64,000 nucleotides of DNA, taken from assembly GCA_963693365.1 (NCBI GenBank), contig CAVNZM010000015.1, positions 6,014,001 to 6,078,000 of the forward strand, in the 5' to 3' direction. Numbering within the stretch: position 1 is the first letter of the stretch; every line of letters starts with the position of its first letter. The notes beneath the pieces were generated by a model. It was not told where the DNA came from. It did no database searches and saw nothing but the letters and a program-made list of their open reading frames with translations. The translations under genes were made by a program, and so were the position numbers. This document shows, one piece after another, positions 16,716 through 27,123 of the stretch. The stretch comes from Amoebidium appalachense (Eukaryota; Ichthyosporea).

Positions 16716-16872
16716 GTTGGGGTTAGGGTTTAGGGTTTAGGGTTTAGGGTTTAGGGTTAGGGTTTAGGGTTTAGGGTTTAGGGTTTAGGGTTTAGGGTTT
16801 AGGGTTTAGGGTTTAGGGTTAGGGTTTAGGGGTTAGGGTTTAGGGTTAGGGTTTAGGGTTAGGGTTTAGGGT

Positions 16873-16905
<33 letters not shown>

Positions 16906-16951
16906 TAGGGTTTAGGGTTAGGGTTTAGGGGTTAGGGTTAGGGTTTAGGGT

Positions 16952-16984
<33 letters not shown>

Positions 16985-17640
16985 TAGGGTTTAGGGTTAG
17001 GGTTTAGGGTTTAGGGTTTAGGGTTTAGGGTTTAGGGTTTAGGGTTTAGGTTTAGGGTTTAGGGTTTAGGGTTTAGGGTTTAGGGTTTAGGGTTTAGGGT
17101 TTAGGTTTAGGGTTTAGGGTTTAGGGTTTAGGGTTTAGGGTTTAGGGTTTAGGTTTAGGGTTTAGGTTTAGGGTTTAGGGTTTAGGGTTTAGGGTTTAGG
17201 GTTTAGGGTTTAGGTTTAGGGTTTAGGGTTTAGGTTTAGGGTTTGGGGTTTGGGGTTTAGGTTTAGGGTTTGGGTTTAGGGTTTAGGTTTAGGGTTTGGG
17301 GTTTAGGGTTTGGGTTTGGGGTTTAGGGTTTGGGGTTTAGGGTTTAGGGTTTAGGGTTGGGGTTTAGGGTTTGGGTGGTTAGGTTTAGGGTTTGGGGTTT
17401 AGGGTTTAGGGTTTAGGTTTAGGGTTTAGGGTGGGTTAGGGTTTGGGGTTTGGGGTTTAGGGTTTAGGGTTTAGGTTTAGGTTTGGGGTTTAGGGTTTAG
17501 GGGTTTAGGGTTAGGGTTAGGGTTTAGGGTTTGGGGTTTGGGGTTTAGGGTTTAGGGTTTAGGGTTAGGGTTTAGGGTTTAGGGTTTAGGGTTTAGGGTT
17601 TAGGGTTTAGGGTTTAGGGGTTTAGGGGTTTAGGGTTTAA
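16716..17640 (+). repeat. Telomeric TTTAGGG array
   Basis: About 0.92 kb of TTTAGGG with variants TTAGGG, TTTAGG, TTTGGGG and TTTAGGGG, most degenerate at 17220-17550. The G-rich strand runs left to right, so a true chromosome end would lie at the right-hand side. The first repeats abut the RNase H coding sequence of the gypsy element. TTTAGGG is the telomere type of plants, many green and other algae, and some other protists. Confidence 0.95.
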
Positions 17641-17984
17641 TCTAGTTCGGGGGGCCCAGTCTAGTTATTTCATCTCGCCCCCTCCTCTCTACTCTTACTT
17701 GAAGCTTGTGTCACGATATAAGATGAAAATAAAAATCCTAAATACAGAAGATGTCAAAATCCAAAAATGGAGGTCTCAATTTGGAAAATTGTCAAAAATC
17801 CGGAAAATCGTCAATTTTGTAATTTTATAGATCAGAATTTTGGTACCTACGGAAATCGACGGAACTTTCGCGGTGCTCCAATTTCTGGACTTAATAAAAA
17901 TCTTCAAAGGAATTTTAATGTAATGAAGGAAAAGTACTATAGTAATAGTACTCTAAGAGTAGGAAAGAAAAATTGTAAGATAGA

Positions 17985-19668
17985 AAATAGAGAAAGGATT
18001 TGATTTTGGTCCAGAGAAGAGGTAGTCGTCGGAATTACACATGCGAATAAAGTATCGTAAGATACTGTGAACGGGTGAGTAAGGTATAGGAATCTACCCT
18101 GTGTTACATTAATGGATACAGGATGAGCCTATATTGTATTAGCTAGTTGGTAGGGTAATGGCCTACCAAGGCAATGATGCATAGCCAGATTGGAAGATCG
18201 TTTGGCCACATGGGAACTGAGACAAGGACCCAGGTTCGTAAAGAATGCAGCAGTGAGGAATGTTGGGCAATTAGCGAGAGCTAGACCCAGTCTTGACGAG
18301 TGGAGGAAGAAGGCTATAAGTCGTAAACTCTAATAGCCTTGGTAAGAATGATACCAAGGTGGAAAAAGGCTGACAAAGATCTGTGCCAGCAGTCGCGGGA
18401 ATACAGGCAGCTTAAATCTATCTCAGTATGAATAGGCGTAAAGGGTGCGTAGACGGTTAAAGAATCACGAACAGCAGATGAAAGATTCTGGGGTTCGTCG
18501 AGTATTGACTAGAGTTAGAAAGAGGATAATGGAATTTCCAGTGTAGGGATAAAATCTGTTAATATTGGAAGGAACACCAAAGGCGAAGGCAATTATCTGG
18601 TTCTATACTGACGTTGAGGCACGAAGGCTCAGGGAGAAAAGGGAATTAGATACTCCTGTATTCTGAGCTGTAAACGATGAACGTTCCAATTTGGAGGAAT
18701 TCAGATTGTGAGAGAACTCATTAAACGTTCCGCCTGAAGAGTACAAGTGCAAACTCGAAACTCAAAAAAATTGCGGGTTGGTTTTTCAATCAGTGGATCA
18801 TGTGGTTTAATTCGACGGTACGCGCGAAACCTTACCAAGTCTTGCATCTTGAAGTCCAACTTCTTGACAAGTGTTGCATGGCTGCTTTCAGTTCGTGCTT
18901 TGAGGTGTTTGGTTAATTCCCTTTAACGAACGCAACCCCGGATCTAACTATGAGTTACTCGACAGAGTAAGTGGCTAGAAATAGTCCTCACTCAATTAGA
19001 TCACAACTCGTTTTCATTATGTTACGAGAGGTAGCAAGGGATAACAGCAAGTTGCATGGCCTTTATGACTTGGGCTACACACGTGATACAATGGTTACTA
19101 CAATCTGAAGCTTTCTCGTGAGAGATAAGCCAAGAAGTAAACGTAATCATAGTACGGATTTAAGTCTGAAACTCGACTTAATGAAGCAGGAATTGACAGT
19201 AATCGGAGAGTAGACGCGTTCCGGTGAAGAGCATCCAAACCAAACGACAAACCGCTCGAATGGGCCTTGTAAGATTTTTTCCTTACATTGCAGTTGGCTA
19301 TATGCTAGAAACTATCGTTGCATTCATGTATGCATAAGTGTTATCTACTCTGGTTGTATCTAAGAGTTACAATGATGTACACGAGGTACAATTAGCAGGA
19401 AACCCACAGTTATAATATAACTTACTAGGATCCTCAGAGACTACACGCCAACCATCTTATATTAACGAGATGAAGATATAGTCCATAGTAAATTAGTAAA
19501 GGTCTAACTATTAGTTTACTAGCGTCAAGCTGAGAAAGGGTTAGTTCGATGAAGACAATCCATGTTAAAGTTTCATACCTGAGGCTTTGATATTGATTGG
19601 TTAGTCTGACGACCTAATTTTGGTTAAGTCGAAACAAGGTAACGGCATCGGAAGCTGCCGTTGGCTGA
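17985..19668 (+). rRNA. rns: Small subunit rRNA, mitochondrial-like, with group I intron
   Basis: Conserved bacterial-type SSU landmarks appear in order: a 5' GATTTGATTTTGGTCCAG near 17996, the 530 loop GTGCCAGCAGTCGCGGG near 18383, GGCGTAAAGGGTGCGTAGAC near 18437, GTGGTTTAATTCGACGGTAC near 18801, GCATGGCTGCTTTCAGTTCG near 18876, GGGCTACACACGTGATACAA near 19073, GGGCCTTGT near 19262, and GTCGAAACAAGGTAAC near 19628. The length without intron is close to 1.4 kb. The CAGCAGTCGCGG variant and AT-richness favour mitochondrial over plastid origin. The 1400 region is interrupted by a group I intron, and an extra ~25 bases sit before GGGCCTTGT. Ends are approximate. Confidence 0.88.
19271..19522 (+). 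other. Group I intron in the SSU rRNA
   Basis: The rRNA is interrupted after GGGCCTTGT, within the 3' decoding region where a continuous gene would read ACACACCGCCCG. About 250 bases later the rRNA resumes near CGTCAAGCTGAGAAAGGG. The insert contains the group I P7/P3 core signature TCAGAGACTACACG and the partner GAAGATATAGTCC. No endonuclease frame is present. Exact splice sites are inferred. Confidence 0.75.
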
Positions 19669-19944
19669 AATGTATGAATGTATTTAGAACCGCAACTAAA
19701 TCCTCATACTTACCACTCTCTCTGTGGTTGTACTTTGTTATTTTGTACCTAGTCGTCACAATAACAAAGTTGTACTCTTATCAGAATATCGTTCGCCTAC
19801 GCTGAAGGTCCCGAGCGAGTACGATATTAAAATATCGTTCGCTGAAAGTCCCGAGCGAGTACGATATCAGAATAACAAAATCACCAATAACACATCATTA
19901 CGCATGATCAATAGGAGGAAGAGTCCTTGAGGCTAACCCTAACA

Positions 19945-20120
19945 GACGTAAAGGGTGCGTAGACGCGTTTAATAATCTCTACCCGAATCTTGCTGATGTG
20001 AGTAGAGTATTGACTAGAGTTAGAAAGAGGATAATGGAAATCTTTATTAATAAAGATGGCACCAATGGCGAAAGCAATTATCTGGTTCTATACTGACGTT
20101 GAGGCACGATGCTGAGAAAA
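19945..20120 (+). pseudogene. Duplicated fragment of the SSU rRNA
   Basis: Repeats the part of the rRNA at about 18437-18632: CGTAAAGGGTGCGTAGACG, then GAGTATTGACTAGAGTTAG, GGCGAA-GCAATTATCTGGTT and CTGACGTTGAGGCACGA, with the intervening stretches shortened or replaced. A shorter third piece (GACGTAAAGGGTGCGT) is at 20480. These look like recombination products and not functional rRNA. Confidence 0.8.
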
Positions 20121-20514
20121 TAGAGTCCACTCCTTTCTCATTTAAGCAAACAACAATGTGGAATATTATTTAATAGCCCATTCGGCCGACATACCGTGTA
20201 GTGTTGCATCTTCATAATATTAAAAGTTTTGAACCTAAGCAACATTCAGTTATTAAGTAATAATAGTTGAGTATTAGTGTAGTAATTCTGTGGAGTAGTA
20301 CCACCTTAGTCGAACCTGCACAATATATCCTATACGTTTGGAATTTATGACAACTTATTAGGAATACACATCATTACGCATGATCAATAGGAGGAAGAGT
20401 CCTATCTTCGGTGCCAACGCATCGGGGGGAGCCAACTACTATACCAATAGAAGGAAGAGTCCTAGGGTTACACTACTAGACGTAAAGGGTGCGTCGAGAG
20501 TCTTCTCGAATGAT

Positions 20515-20995
20515 CTGATTATCTGTGACGATGGTCTGATCGGGTGAATTACCAGAGGCGAGTCAAGAGTCTTCTCGGGTGAATTACCAGAGGCGAGTCA
20601 AGAGTCTTCTCGGGTGAATTACCAGAGGCGAGTCAAGAGTCTTCTCGGGTGAATTGCGAGTTTCGAGTTACGAGTCCTAGACGAGTTTGGGCTCCTCAGA
20701 GTGGAGCACCGCGAAAGTTCCGTAGGCTTCCGTAGGTACCCAAGAGCATAAGTTTCTTAGCGATAAGGCTCTTTAGAGCCTCTCACAACGAGCTTGTCGT
20801 CATATGATGACAAGAGCATAAGACTCTTCTCTTAGCGAGAAGGCTCTATGGAGACTCTACCAGAGGCGAGTCAAGAGTCTTCTCGGGTGAATTACCAGAG
20901 GTGAGTCAAGAGTCTTCTCGGGTAAATTACCAGAGGCGAGTCGAGAGTCTTCTCGGGTGAATTACCAGAGGCGAGTCGAGAGTCTGATCGAAGGG
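20515..20995 (+). repeat. 35-bp tandem repeats
   Basis: A unit GAGTCAAGAGTCTTCTCGGG followed by TGAATTACCAGAGGC recurs about three times at 20560-20660 and four times at 20858-20985. The DNA between (20700-20850) has GGAGCACCGCGAAAGTTCC, an inverted copy of 17862-17880, and two copies of a CAAGAGCATAAG...TCTTAGCGA block. Confidence 0.85.
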
Positions 20996-21624
20996 TCTGT
21001 GACTATGGTCTGAGAGAGTAGTCTTGAAGATACCGCCATAAAGATGTTAGGTAAGAATTCGGATGCCACATTTGGATGTATGTACATTTATTTCACAGTA
21101 CAATTGAGCGATGATAACATTATCGAGTTTATACCTATGTAGTTTAATAGGATTACCAGGTATAGCTAGAGTGCTTCATTTAAGAACATCAGCGTCAATT
21201 GGATCGGCTTCAGCTAACACTGGAGTGTCTGCTATAATAGGAGAAGCGAACATGGTATCCCAAGATACTGATGCTTTCGTAGCTACTATGTTTAAGCCAG
21301 TGGCTTAATTCTAGCATCGTAGTTCCATATTACATATGTTCTAATCCGAAAACCTTTACCCTGTCAATGGGTATCATCTTTCGTTCACAGATTTTGGATG
21401 AGTTTATTTAGAAGTAGGGTTTCGTTTGGTAAGCCATTCTATACCGTATTACTAAATCGTAGCTTGTCGCCACTCTAACCTTGTAAGTTTTCTCGAGTCG
21501 ATGGGACGTCGTCTGTTGATTAGATGGTGCGCTGGTTTCAGTTTAAATACTGCTACTCGTGTTAGTGTTGCTTTGGGTTTATCCTTTGGAATTCCATTAG
21601 GGGTTGTCTTGCGTTGGTTTAGTC

Positions 21625-22030
21625 TTCATGGTGTGAACGTCTTGGGTTGGTCATTATGCGTTGGTGTGAACTTCTTGGGTTGGTCATCTTGCGTTGATGT
21701 GAACTTCTTGGTTTAGTCGTTCTGCGTTGATGTGAACGTCTTGGTTTAGTCGTTCTGCGTTGGTGTGAACTTCTTGCGTTGATGTGAACGTCTTGGGTTG
21801 GTCATTATGCGTTGGTGTGAACTTCTTGGGTTGGTCATTATGCGTTGGTGTGAACGTCTTGGGTTGGTCATTATGCGTTGGTGTGAACGTCTTGGGTTGG
21901 TCATTATGCGTTGGTGTGAACTTCTTGCGTTGGTTTAGTCTTCGTGGTGTGAACGTCTTGGGTTGGTCGTCATGCGTTGGTGTGAACGTGTTGGGTTGGT
22001 CGTCATGCGTTGGTGTGAACGTGTTGGGAT
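21625..22030 (+). repeat. 33-bp minisatellite
   Basis: About a dozen copies of a 33-bp unit (TTGGGTTGGTCATTATGCG then TTGGTGTGAACGTC), with shorter variants at 21700-21780. Because 33 is divisible by three, both strands stay open (VNVLGWSLCVG and TFTPTHNDQPK repeats). I regard the frames as a by-product: no start context, no homology, and no stop-free logic outside the repeat. Confidence 0.85.
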
Positions 22031-22189
22031 AAGTCATTAATGATAGGTATTCTTAGATATATGGCATTGATACAAGTATAAGGGCAATAATTTTATTCAG
22101 ATTTAAAGAGTAGAATACTTAGGATAAAAATTATAGCTTGTCACAAATAGAATTTTGTAAATTTTGTTCTCCCTAAATGGCTTAAAAAT

Positions 22190-24430
22190 GATCACTATCA
22201 TGAAAAGGTGCGCCTCAAATACCTATTCCCCCCCGGAACATTTCTAGCCAGGAGAGTATCCTACCATTTAGTTAGAGCTTACTATTAAAATTCCTCACTA
22301 ACTAAAGGTACCAAGGGGAATAAATTTTCGATAAAAGACACGAAATTTTACTTGAAAATAAGGTGCATGTAACCACTTTGGTATCTTGTAAAAGGCTGAA
22401 AATGCTCACTGCCATGAAAAGGTGCGCCTCGAATACCTATTCCCCCCCAGAGGCTCCCAACCCAGAAGAGTATCCTACCATCTAACCCGAGCTAACTATT
22501 GAAATTCCTCACTAATGTGGGTTAAGAAAAGAATAAAATTTCTATGAAAGATACTAAATTTTTCTTTGAGATGAGGGGGGATGTAACCCCTTTTGTCCCT
22601 TGCAAATAGCTTAAATTTACTCACTATGCTAAAAAGGTGCGCCTCAAATACCTATTCCCCCCCGGAACAATTCTAGCCAGGAGAGTCTCCTACCATTTAG
22701 TTAGAGCTAACTATGGAAATTCCTCACTAACTAAGGGTACCAAGGGGGATAAAATTTATAGGAAAGACACTAAAATTTTCTTGAAAATAAGGTGCTTGTC
22801 ACAAATAGAATTTTATAAATTTTAGTTTTTTGGAAATGGCTGAAAATCCTCGCTATGTAAAAAGGGTTTACCTATAATACCTGACTCCCCCCCGGAACAA
22901 ATCTAGCCAGGAGAGTATCCTATCATTTAGGACGAGCTTAGTATTGAAATTCCTCACTAACTAAAGGTATAAAGGTAAATAAAATTTATAGGTAAGACAC
23001 TAAATTTTCCTAGAAAATAAGGTGCATGTAACCACTTTTATCTCACCAAAATGGCTGAAAAATCCTCGCTATGAAAAAAGGGTTTACCTATAATACCTAA
23101 CTCCCCCCCGGAAGCTAGCTAACCCGGAGAGTATCCTATCATCTAGGACTAGCTAAGTATTAAAATTCCTCACTAATGTGGGTTAAGAAAAGAAATAAAA
23201 TTTATAGGAAAGATACTAAATTTTTCTGGAAATAGAGGGGGATGTAACCACTTTTGTATTTAGTAAATGGCTGAAAAACAGTCACTGTCATTTAAAGGTT
23301 TACCTCGAATACCTAGCTCCCCCCGGAACAAGTCTAGCCATGAAAGTATCCTACCATTTAGGACGAGCTTAGTGTTGAAATTCCTCACTAATAGAGATTA
23401 ATAAATTGAATAAAATTTATATAAAAGATACTCATTTTATCTGGAAAATAAGGTGCATGTAACAAATCGAATTTTGTCAATTTCATTATTTAGTAAATGG
23501 CTGAGAATGCTCTTTGTAATTTTAAGGTTTACCTCGAATACCTAGCTCCCCCCCGGAACAATTCTAGCCAGGAGAGTATACTACCATTAAGTTGGCGCTT
23601 AGTGTTGAAATGACTCACTAATAGAATTAAAAATTCTAAGAAAATGGCTATGAAAGACACTCATTTTCTCTTAAAAATAAGGTGCATGTAATAACTTTTG
23701 TAATTCATAAATGGCTGAAATTGTTCTCTATAAAGAAAGGGTTTACCTATAATACCTAACCCCCCCCCGGAAGCTAGCTGACGAGGAGAGTATCCGACCA
23801 TTTAGGACGAGCTTACTATGGAAATTCCTCACTAATGGGGGTTAAGAAAAGAAAATAAATTAAAATTAAATTTAAATGAAAGACACAAATAATACCTAGC
23901 TCCCCCCCGACGCATTTTGTAGTAAATACTAAATCTTGGTTTGGGGAAGTGGCTGAAAATACTCACTATCATTTTAAGGTTTACCTATAATACCTAACCC
24001 CCCCCCCGGAAGCTAGCTGACGAGGGGAGTCTCCGACCATTTAGGACGAGCTTACTATGGAAATTACTCACTAATGGAGGTTAAGAGAAGAAAATAAATT
24101 AAAATTAAATTTCAATGAAAGACACAAATAATACCTATTCCCCCCCCGACGCATTTTGTTGTCCGACGAATTTTAATTTAGCTATAATACCTGGTCCCCC
24201 CCGAAATACCTAGCTCCCCCCGACGGCTCATTTCAAAATAATACTTAGTCCCCCCCCCCGAAATACCTATCCCCCCCCGAAGAACCTAGTATTTAGCTGA
24301 AAATCGATACGACCCATAATACCTAGTCCCCCCCCGAAATACCTATTACCCCCCGAACACCAATTTAGCTATAATACCTAGTCCCCCCCGAAATACCTAG
24401 CTCCCCCCGAACACCAATTTCTAAATTCTC
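22190..24430 (+). repeat. ~220-bp repeat family with a C7 motif
   Basis: Nine long units (starting near 22200, 22415, 22630, 22850, 23065, 23290, 23515, 23735, 23975) share GGTTTACCT or GGTGCGCCTC, then AATACCTA-(T/G)(C/T)T-CCCCCCCGGAA, then CTAGCCAGGAGAGTATCCTA, GACGAGCTTA, AAATTCCTCACTAA and GAAAGACAC. From 24120 to 24410 only the AATACCTAGTCCCCCCCGAA core repeats at short spacing. There is no open frame across units and no tRNA cloverleaf that I can find. Function unknown. Confidence 0.85.
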
Positions 24431-24830
24431 CACTACCTATTACATGCCTAGAATAAGGTTGTAAGTGCTACATTGAGTGCTAGATTAACCTGTAACCGCT
24501 TCATTGAGCTCTTCGCTTGCGCTAGCTACGAGCTCTGGTGAAGCTCTGCCCTGCTATACTACTTACCAACTTAAAATTGTCCTCCTTCTATTCAAGAATC
24601 TCCACCCTCCCCCTCCCTAGTTACAAGCTTAGAATAGAAGAAGAGAGGCGAGGAGAGATAACTAGACCACCCCCAACTATGGTAGATTCTACACCTCCCT
24701 ACCCTACATGCCTAGACTAGAAGTAGAGGAGAGGGGGCGAGTAGAAATAACTAGACCACCCCCAACTATGTAGAATCTACACCTCCCTACCCTATGAGCG
24801 TAGTAAAGAAGAAGGGAGGAGGGGGCGAGA

Positions 24831-25330
24831 NNNNNNNNNNNNNNNNNNNNNNNNNNNNNNNNNNNNNNNNNNNNNNNNNNNNNNNNNNNNNNNNNNNNNN
24901 NNNNNNNNNNNNNNNNNNNNNNNNNNNNNNNNNNNNNNNNNNNNNNNNNNNNNNNNNNNNNNNNNNNNNNNNNNNNNNNNNNNNNNNNNNNNNNNNNNNN
25001 NNNNNNNNNNNNNNNNNNNNNNNNNNNNNNNNNNNNNNNNNNNNNNNNNNNNNNNNNNNNNNNNNNNNNNNNNNNNNNNNNNNNNNNNNNNNNNNNNNNN
25101 NNNNNNNNNNNNNNNNNNNNNNNNNNNNNNNNNNNNNNNNNNNNNNNNNNNNNNNNNNNNNNNNNNNNNNNNNNNNNNNNNNNNNNNNNNNNNNNNNNNN
25201 NNNNNNNNNNNNNNNNNNNNNNNNNNNNNNNNNNNNNNNNNNNNNNNNNNNNNNNNNNNNNNNNNNNNNNNNNNNNNNNNNNNNNNNNNNNNNNNNNNNN
25301 NNNNNNNNNNNNNNNNNNNNNNNNNNNNNN
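24831..25330. other. Assembly gap (500 N)
   Basis: Exactly 500 unknown bases, so probably a placeholder of arbitrary size. The flanks differ strongly (AT-rich organelle-like on the left, GC-rich virus-like on the right). Frames that run through the N block are artefacts. Confidence 0.98.
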
Positions 25331-25505
25331 CGCCGTTCCCCTCTCGTTGTACACAGGCGGCAGGTCCCGCGACCGGTACCTCGCGCTGCTGCTGGCCGCG
25401 CAGAGCCAGCCGCCGCCCCACGACTACTCCGCGCTGGCCGCCTTCGTGCTGGACTGCGCAAGGGCGAACCTGGTCTCCGTGTGCAACGCTCTGGATTTGG
25501 AATGA
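25331..25505 (+). CDS. 3' end of an unidentified ORF
   Basis: Frame ending TGA at 25503-25505 reads ...RSRDRYLALLLAAQSQPPP and then ALAAFVLDCARANLVSVCNA before LDLE-stop. Its composition and third-position GC match the downstream phospholipase. Its stop overlaps the next start as ATGA, an arrangement usual in viruses and bacteria. The 5' part is in the gap. An ACACAG just upstream could alternatively be a splice acceptor. No family recognised. Confidence 0.45.
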
Positions 25506-26419
25506 AGCTGTATCTGTCGACGCTTATCGCGCCCTACATCAACATGGACACACCCTCCAAAGCCAGGACACGTGTGCGGATCCTGCTGCCCGGGGGCGGC
25601 GTCAAGGGCTGCTTCCAAGTCGGGTTCATGCAGGGGATGCTCGCTTCGGGGCTGTACCGGGTCGACAGGGTGTACGGCACGTCCGTCGGCGCGCTGGTGG
25701 CGCCGTTCGTGGTTGCCGACCGCCTGGACGACCTGGCGCGCGAGCTGGGGGAGCTGAAGTGCGTGGAGGACATTGTGGAACCGTGGGGTGGCGCAATGGC
25801 GCTGCTTCCGAAAACCTGGAGGACGGTTGTCCGGTCAATGCTGTACGGGGCGGCGTACAGCCGCTTCACCCTGCAGGAGCGTGCGGCGGCGCTTCTGGAG
25901 GGCATCGACGCGGACATCTACACGCGCTGCCACTGCGTCGCCTGGGACTTCCTCAACAAGAAGGAGCGGTGGTTCACAGGGCCCGAGTACCAGGTCGGCA
26001 TGCGCGCGTCTTCGGCCCTTCCACTCGCGGTCCCCCCCGTCGAGTACGGCGGCACCGTGTTTCTGGACGGCGGCGTCTCTGAGCTGGTGCCCCTCACCAA
26101 AGCACTCGAGGATGCCGCAGATGGGTTCGACAGCATCTACGTCACGGTGCTGTGCGACTCGCTGGCGCACTGCCCCGCAGAATCCGTGCCAAAAACGGGC
26201 ATGGAGCTCTGCTATGCGCTGCAGCGTGACTCGAGCACCGAGCTAGCGGCCACCGAGTTCGCCAACCTCCGCACCCGCCTCGGAGATCGCCTCGTGGTGG
26301 TCGCTCCGGAGCGGAGGCTGTTTGCGTCGCCCATGGACGTCGACCCCGGGAAGGTCGCGCAGGCGCTTGCGGATGGCCGCACGGCGTTTGCTACCTGGGC
26401 CGCCGCAGCACGTCAATAA
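25502..26419 (+). CDS. Patatin-like phospholipase
   Basis: A 305-residue protein of the patatin family (lipid acyl hydrolases with a Ser-Asp dyad). Near residue 28 is the oxyanion loop GGGVKG; near 57 the nucleophile elbow GTSVG; near 186 the catalytic DGG (FLDGGVSELVPL). All three motifs are in the expected order and the length is normal for a single-domain patatin. The start ATG at 25502 overlaps the stop of the preceding frame. An internal ATG (MDTPSK) is also possible. No intron is needed, and the GC content is much higher than in the spliced genes. Such enzymes occur in bacteria, eukaryotes and large DNA viruses; the neighbours make a viral source plausible. It would act on membrane lipids. 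Confidence 0.85.
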   Translation: MKLYLSTLIAPYINMDTPSKARTRVRILLPGGGVKGCFQVGFMQGMLASGLYRVDRVYGTSVGALVAPFVVADRLDDLARELGELKCVEDIVEPWGGAMALLPKTWRTVVRSMLYGAAYSRFTLQERAAALLEGIDADIYTRCHCVAWDFLNKKERWFTGPEYQVGMRASSALPLAVPPVEYGGTVFLDGGVSELVPLTKALEDAADGFDSIYVTVLCDSLAHCPAESVPKTGMELCYALQRDSSTELAATEFANLRTRLGDRLVVVAPERRLFASPMDVDPGKVAQALADGRTAFATWAAAARQ

Positions 26420-27123
26420 ACCCAACCCGAGTCGAGTCCATATCTGTCGTCCTCGGTCACCCATCCGCGCCGCCTGGGGGCCAGTGGGGGCCTGGGTGGC
26501 GGGGGGTGGCTTGCGTGGCATGGGTGGCACGCGAGGCTCATGCCGCCGGCGAGACCACCGTGCCTGCCGTGCCCCTCCCGGCCACCCGGGCCCTGCGCAG
26601 GCCCGCCCAGCCCCGCCCGGCCACGCTGCGGGGAGCTCCTGTGTCCTGGCAAGACCTTCTCGGTTCACTTGCATAGCCATGGGGATCTTACGGCAAGTAG
26701 CGACCCCAACACACACCAAAATGGGTTTTAGTATAAATTATTTGCTTGGGTTGTTCGTTTACTTAGTGGTAGTAAGGTCGAAAGAGTAGTAACTTACTTT
26801 TAGAAAAAAATAAAAAGGGCAAAAATATTTCCAGTCTAAAAATTACCTACGACCTGCCTACCCAGCTACCCCAACCGCGTGGCTATTGTGGCTACTGTGT
26901 CCACTTCTTTCCGACTCACACCCAAACCAGAGATCTCCCTAGCAACGACCAATCAAAAGCCTCCAAAGACCACCCCCGCCCCCGATTTATTTCACTAGCC
27001 ACACTAGCCACAGAGAGAAAAAGTAGCCACACTAGCCACAGAGGACCCAATGGCGCGATTTGATTGGCTGTCGGATCTGGTCACGTTCTAGCCACTAGCC
27101 ACACAACACGACACACAAGCACG
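26420..27123. other. Intergenic of the GC-rich island
   Basis: Contains a GC-rich element at 26505-26640 that resembles 27497-27592, then AT-rich DNA with repeated TAGCCACACTAGCCACA (26994-27045) before the end of the next gene. No coding support. Confidence 0.6.

Larger units (their letters stand above)
17641..24830 (+). other. Organelle-like AT-rich segment (probably mitochondrial)
   Basis: Composition changes abruptly at both sides. The segment contains an SSU rRNA of bacterial type, a group I intron, repeated rRNA pieces and several noncoding repeat families, and no spliceosomal exons or long microsatellites. Its edges carry related sequences in inverted orientation: CTAGTTATTTC-TCTCGCCCCCTCC at 17660-17690 and its complement in three diverged copies at 24636-24667, 24722-24757 and 24805-24830. 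That pattern would fit a linear organelle DNA with terminal inverted repeats, or an insertion of such DNA. Confidence 0.7.

Noticed and set aside
17985-19668. Bacterial contamination or endosymbiont 16S rRNA
   Set aside because: AT-rich, shortened variable regions, CAGCAGTCGCGG variant, a group I intron and non-coding repeat-rich flanks fit an organelle better, though contamination is not fully excluded.
21111-21308. 65-codon frame in the organelle-like segment considered as ATP synthase subunit c
   Set aside because: Hydrophobic start and some Gly/Ala but it lacks the expected helix-loop-helix pattern and conserved residues.
21684-22037. 117-codon protein TFTPTHNDQPK repeats
   Set aside because: Arises from a 33-bp minisatellite that is open on both strands; no start context.
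24787-25461. Frames of 200-540 codons crossing the N block
   Set aside because: The N bases are translated as unknown residues; only the real sequence after 25330 can be judged.
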